From assembly GCA_002449915.1 (NCBI GenBank), contig DJXY01000203.1, positions 1 through 13,673 on the forward strand: a DNA stretch of 13,673 nucleotides, written 5' to 3'. The stretch is from Oribacterium sp. UBA6992 (lineage in GTDB: Bacteria; Bacillota; Clostridia; Lachnospirales; Lachnospiraceae). The notes beneath the pieces are model-generated. The model made no database searches and had not been told where the DNA came from. It saw nothing but the letters and a program-made list of their open reading frames with translations. Within the stretch, counting starts at the first letter, position 1, and every line of letters starts with the position of its first letter. A program made the translations under genes and the position numbers. Below, piece by piece: positions 12,761 through 13,673 of this stretch.

Positions 12761-13469
12761 ACGTGACTCCTCTTTTTTTCCGTTCCGATGCCGGTCTCCA
12801 GGTCTCCGGGTCATTTCCGTCACGGGATGGGCACAAATCTCTCAGATAACATACACTGCACTCCGGGTTCTGCGAGTGACAGATGGCGCGCCCAAGGGAA
12901 ATGATGTGGGTATTCCAGCGAATCCACACATCCTCCGGCAACACCTCCATCAGCTGATATTCCGTTTTGGTCGGATCCGCAGAATCTGCAAGCCCCAGAC
13001 GGTTGGACACCCGTTTTACATGCGTATCCACCACAATGGATGGTTTATGATATACATTTCCCAGAATCAGGTTACCTGTCTTACGTCCGACTCCGGGGAG
13101 TCTGGTAAGTGCTTCAATATCATCCGGCACTACGCCACCATACCGCTCCAGAAGCGCCGCTGCACATGCCTTGATATTTTTTGCCTTATTATGGTAAAAG
13201 CCGGTGGGTTTGATATCCTGCTCGAGTTCCTTGATATCGACTTTGGCAAAGTCCTCAAGGCAGGTATATTTCCGGTATAATGATTCTGTTACCATATTGA
13301 CTCTCGCATCCGTACACTGCGCGGAAAGGATGGTGGCAAACAAAAGCTGCCAGGGGTTTTCATTTTTAAGAAAAATCGGCGGATGACTGCCATAGTGTGC
13401 ATCCAGACGTTTTACAATTTCCTGCACGCGCCGGTCTCTTGCCGCCTTGGTTTCTCCTTTTATAAACAT
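12747..13469 (-). CDS. nth: Endonuclease III, DNA glycosylase/AP lyase
   Basis: A 240-residue base-excision-repair enzyme removing oxidised pyrimidines and cleaving abasic sites. Helix-hairpin-helix LPGVGRKTG (124-132) with catalytic Lys130, catalytic Asp148 in VVDTHVKRVSNRLG, and a 4Fe-4S cluster C-x6-C-x2-C-x5-C at Cys197, 204, 207 and 213. The tail after the cluster is about 25 residues longer than in the short E. coli protein. ATG 13469 has GAGGG about 9 bases upstream. It begins 21 bases after the dCMP deaminase stop, and its end overlaps the DUF6472-like gene. Confidence 0.96.
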   Translation of the reverse strand: MFIKGETKAARDRRVQEIVKRLDAHYGSHPPIFLKNENPWQLLFATILSAQCTDARVNMVTESLYRKYTCLEDFAKVDIKELEQDIKPTGFYHNKAKNIKACAAALLERYGGVVPDDIEALTRLPGVGRKTGNLILGNVYHKPSIVVDTHVKRVSNRLGLADSADPTKTEYQLMEVLPEDVWIRWNTHIISLGRAICHSQNPECSVCYLRDLCPSRDGNDPETWRPASERKKRGVTYDGL

Positions 13470-13490
13470 TGCACTGTGCCCTCTCTTAGC

Positions 13491-13673
13491 CTACAGCTCA
13501 AGCTCGATTTTTCTGCCGCTTGGCTGATACTGATAATAACGGACACCTGCCGCATCCAGCATTCGCTTGGAAGCCTTGGTGCTTGGCGTATCCGCATACT
13601 TGTCCGAACGGTAAATCAAGGTCCGGATCCCCGCCTGGATCAATGCCTTGGCGCACTCATTGCACGGAAACAG
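13491..13673 (-). CDS. dCMP/cytidine deaminase family protein, C-terminal part (cut by window edge)
   Basis: The last 60 residues of a zinc-dependent deaminase. The fragment opens with LFPCNECAKALIQAGI, the PCxxC zinc and active-site motif, followed by IRTLIYRSDKY, an STKASKRMLDAAG helix and a C-terminus ending GRKIELEL. This matches the dCMP deaminase (ComEB-like) branch, which makes dUMP for thymidylate synthesis, rather than tRNA adenosine deaminase. The His-Ala-Glu half of the active site is outside the window, so the assignment is from the C-terminal half only. It is probably the upstream gene of the nth operon. Confidence 0.88.
   Translation of the reverse strand: MFPCNECAKALIQAGIRTLIYRSDKYADTPSTKASKRMLDAAGVRYYQYQPSGRKIELEL

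Noticed and set aside
1..13673. CRISPR arrays, tRNA or rRNA genes, insertion sequences, phage or integrase genes
   Set aside because: No regularly spaced repeats, cloverleaf-like sequences or transposase/integrase motifs were seen in either strand.

Overview
The window looks like chromosomal DNA of a Gram-positive, anaerobic, moderate-GC Clostridia, most likely Lachnospiraceae. The basis is the mix of feoA-feoA-feoB, a malic enzyme, strong AAGGAG/GAGG ribosome binding sites, a DUF6472-like small Cys protein next to nth, and TTGACA/TATAAT-type promoters. This placement is inference from gene content; there is no rRNA or tRNA to confirm it. Almost all genes are on the minus strand; only two regulators (921-1352 and 8807-9706) are on the plus strand, each divergent from the genes it probably controls.

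Region 1 (1-1352) is ferrous iron uptake: two tandem feoA genes and the start of feoB, read leftward. They are divergent from a short DtxR-family regulator. The intergenic region carries three inverted repeats of the form (A)GTTA-N8-TAAC, one of them on top of the feo promoter. Region 2 (1354-2832) is a bidirectional terminator, an NAD-type malic enzyme, and its promoter and long leader.

Region 3 (2880-9706) is the accessory part: metallo-beta-lactamase-fold hydrolase, SLC13-type permease, esterase-713-like alpha/beta hydrolase, enolase-superfamily dehydratase/racemase, and a LysR regulator, all leftward, with a second LysR regulator divergent at the right end. Together they look like a pathway that imports an organic acid, hydrolyses an ester or lactone bond, and dehydrates or isomerises the acid. 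The substrate cannot be read from sequence. The divergent LysR promoter region has two TTACA-N3-TGTAA sites in textbook LysR positions. A second promoter, inside a 17-bp inverted repeat, precedes the enolase-superfamily gene.

Region 4 (9678-12409) is a zinc/cadmium efflux unit: an SmtB/CadC-like ArsR repressor, a stand-alone HMA metal-binding protein, and a P1B-2 ATPase that lacks its own N-terminal HMA domain. A hairpin terminator sits between the last two. Region 5 (12503-13673) is a housekeeping run: the end of a dCMP deaminase, nth (endonuclease III), and an overlapping DUF6472-like small protein.

The best candidates for something undescribed are the region 3 cluster, its 17-bp inverted-repeat promoter element, and the triple operator in front of feo. 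No CRISPR, insertion sequence, tRNA or phage gene was seen.
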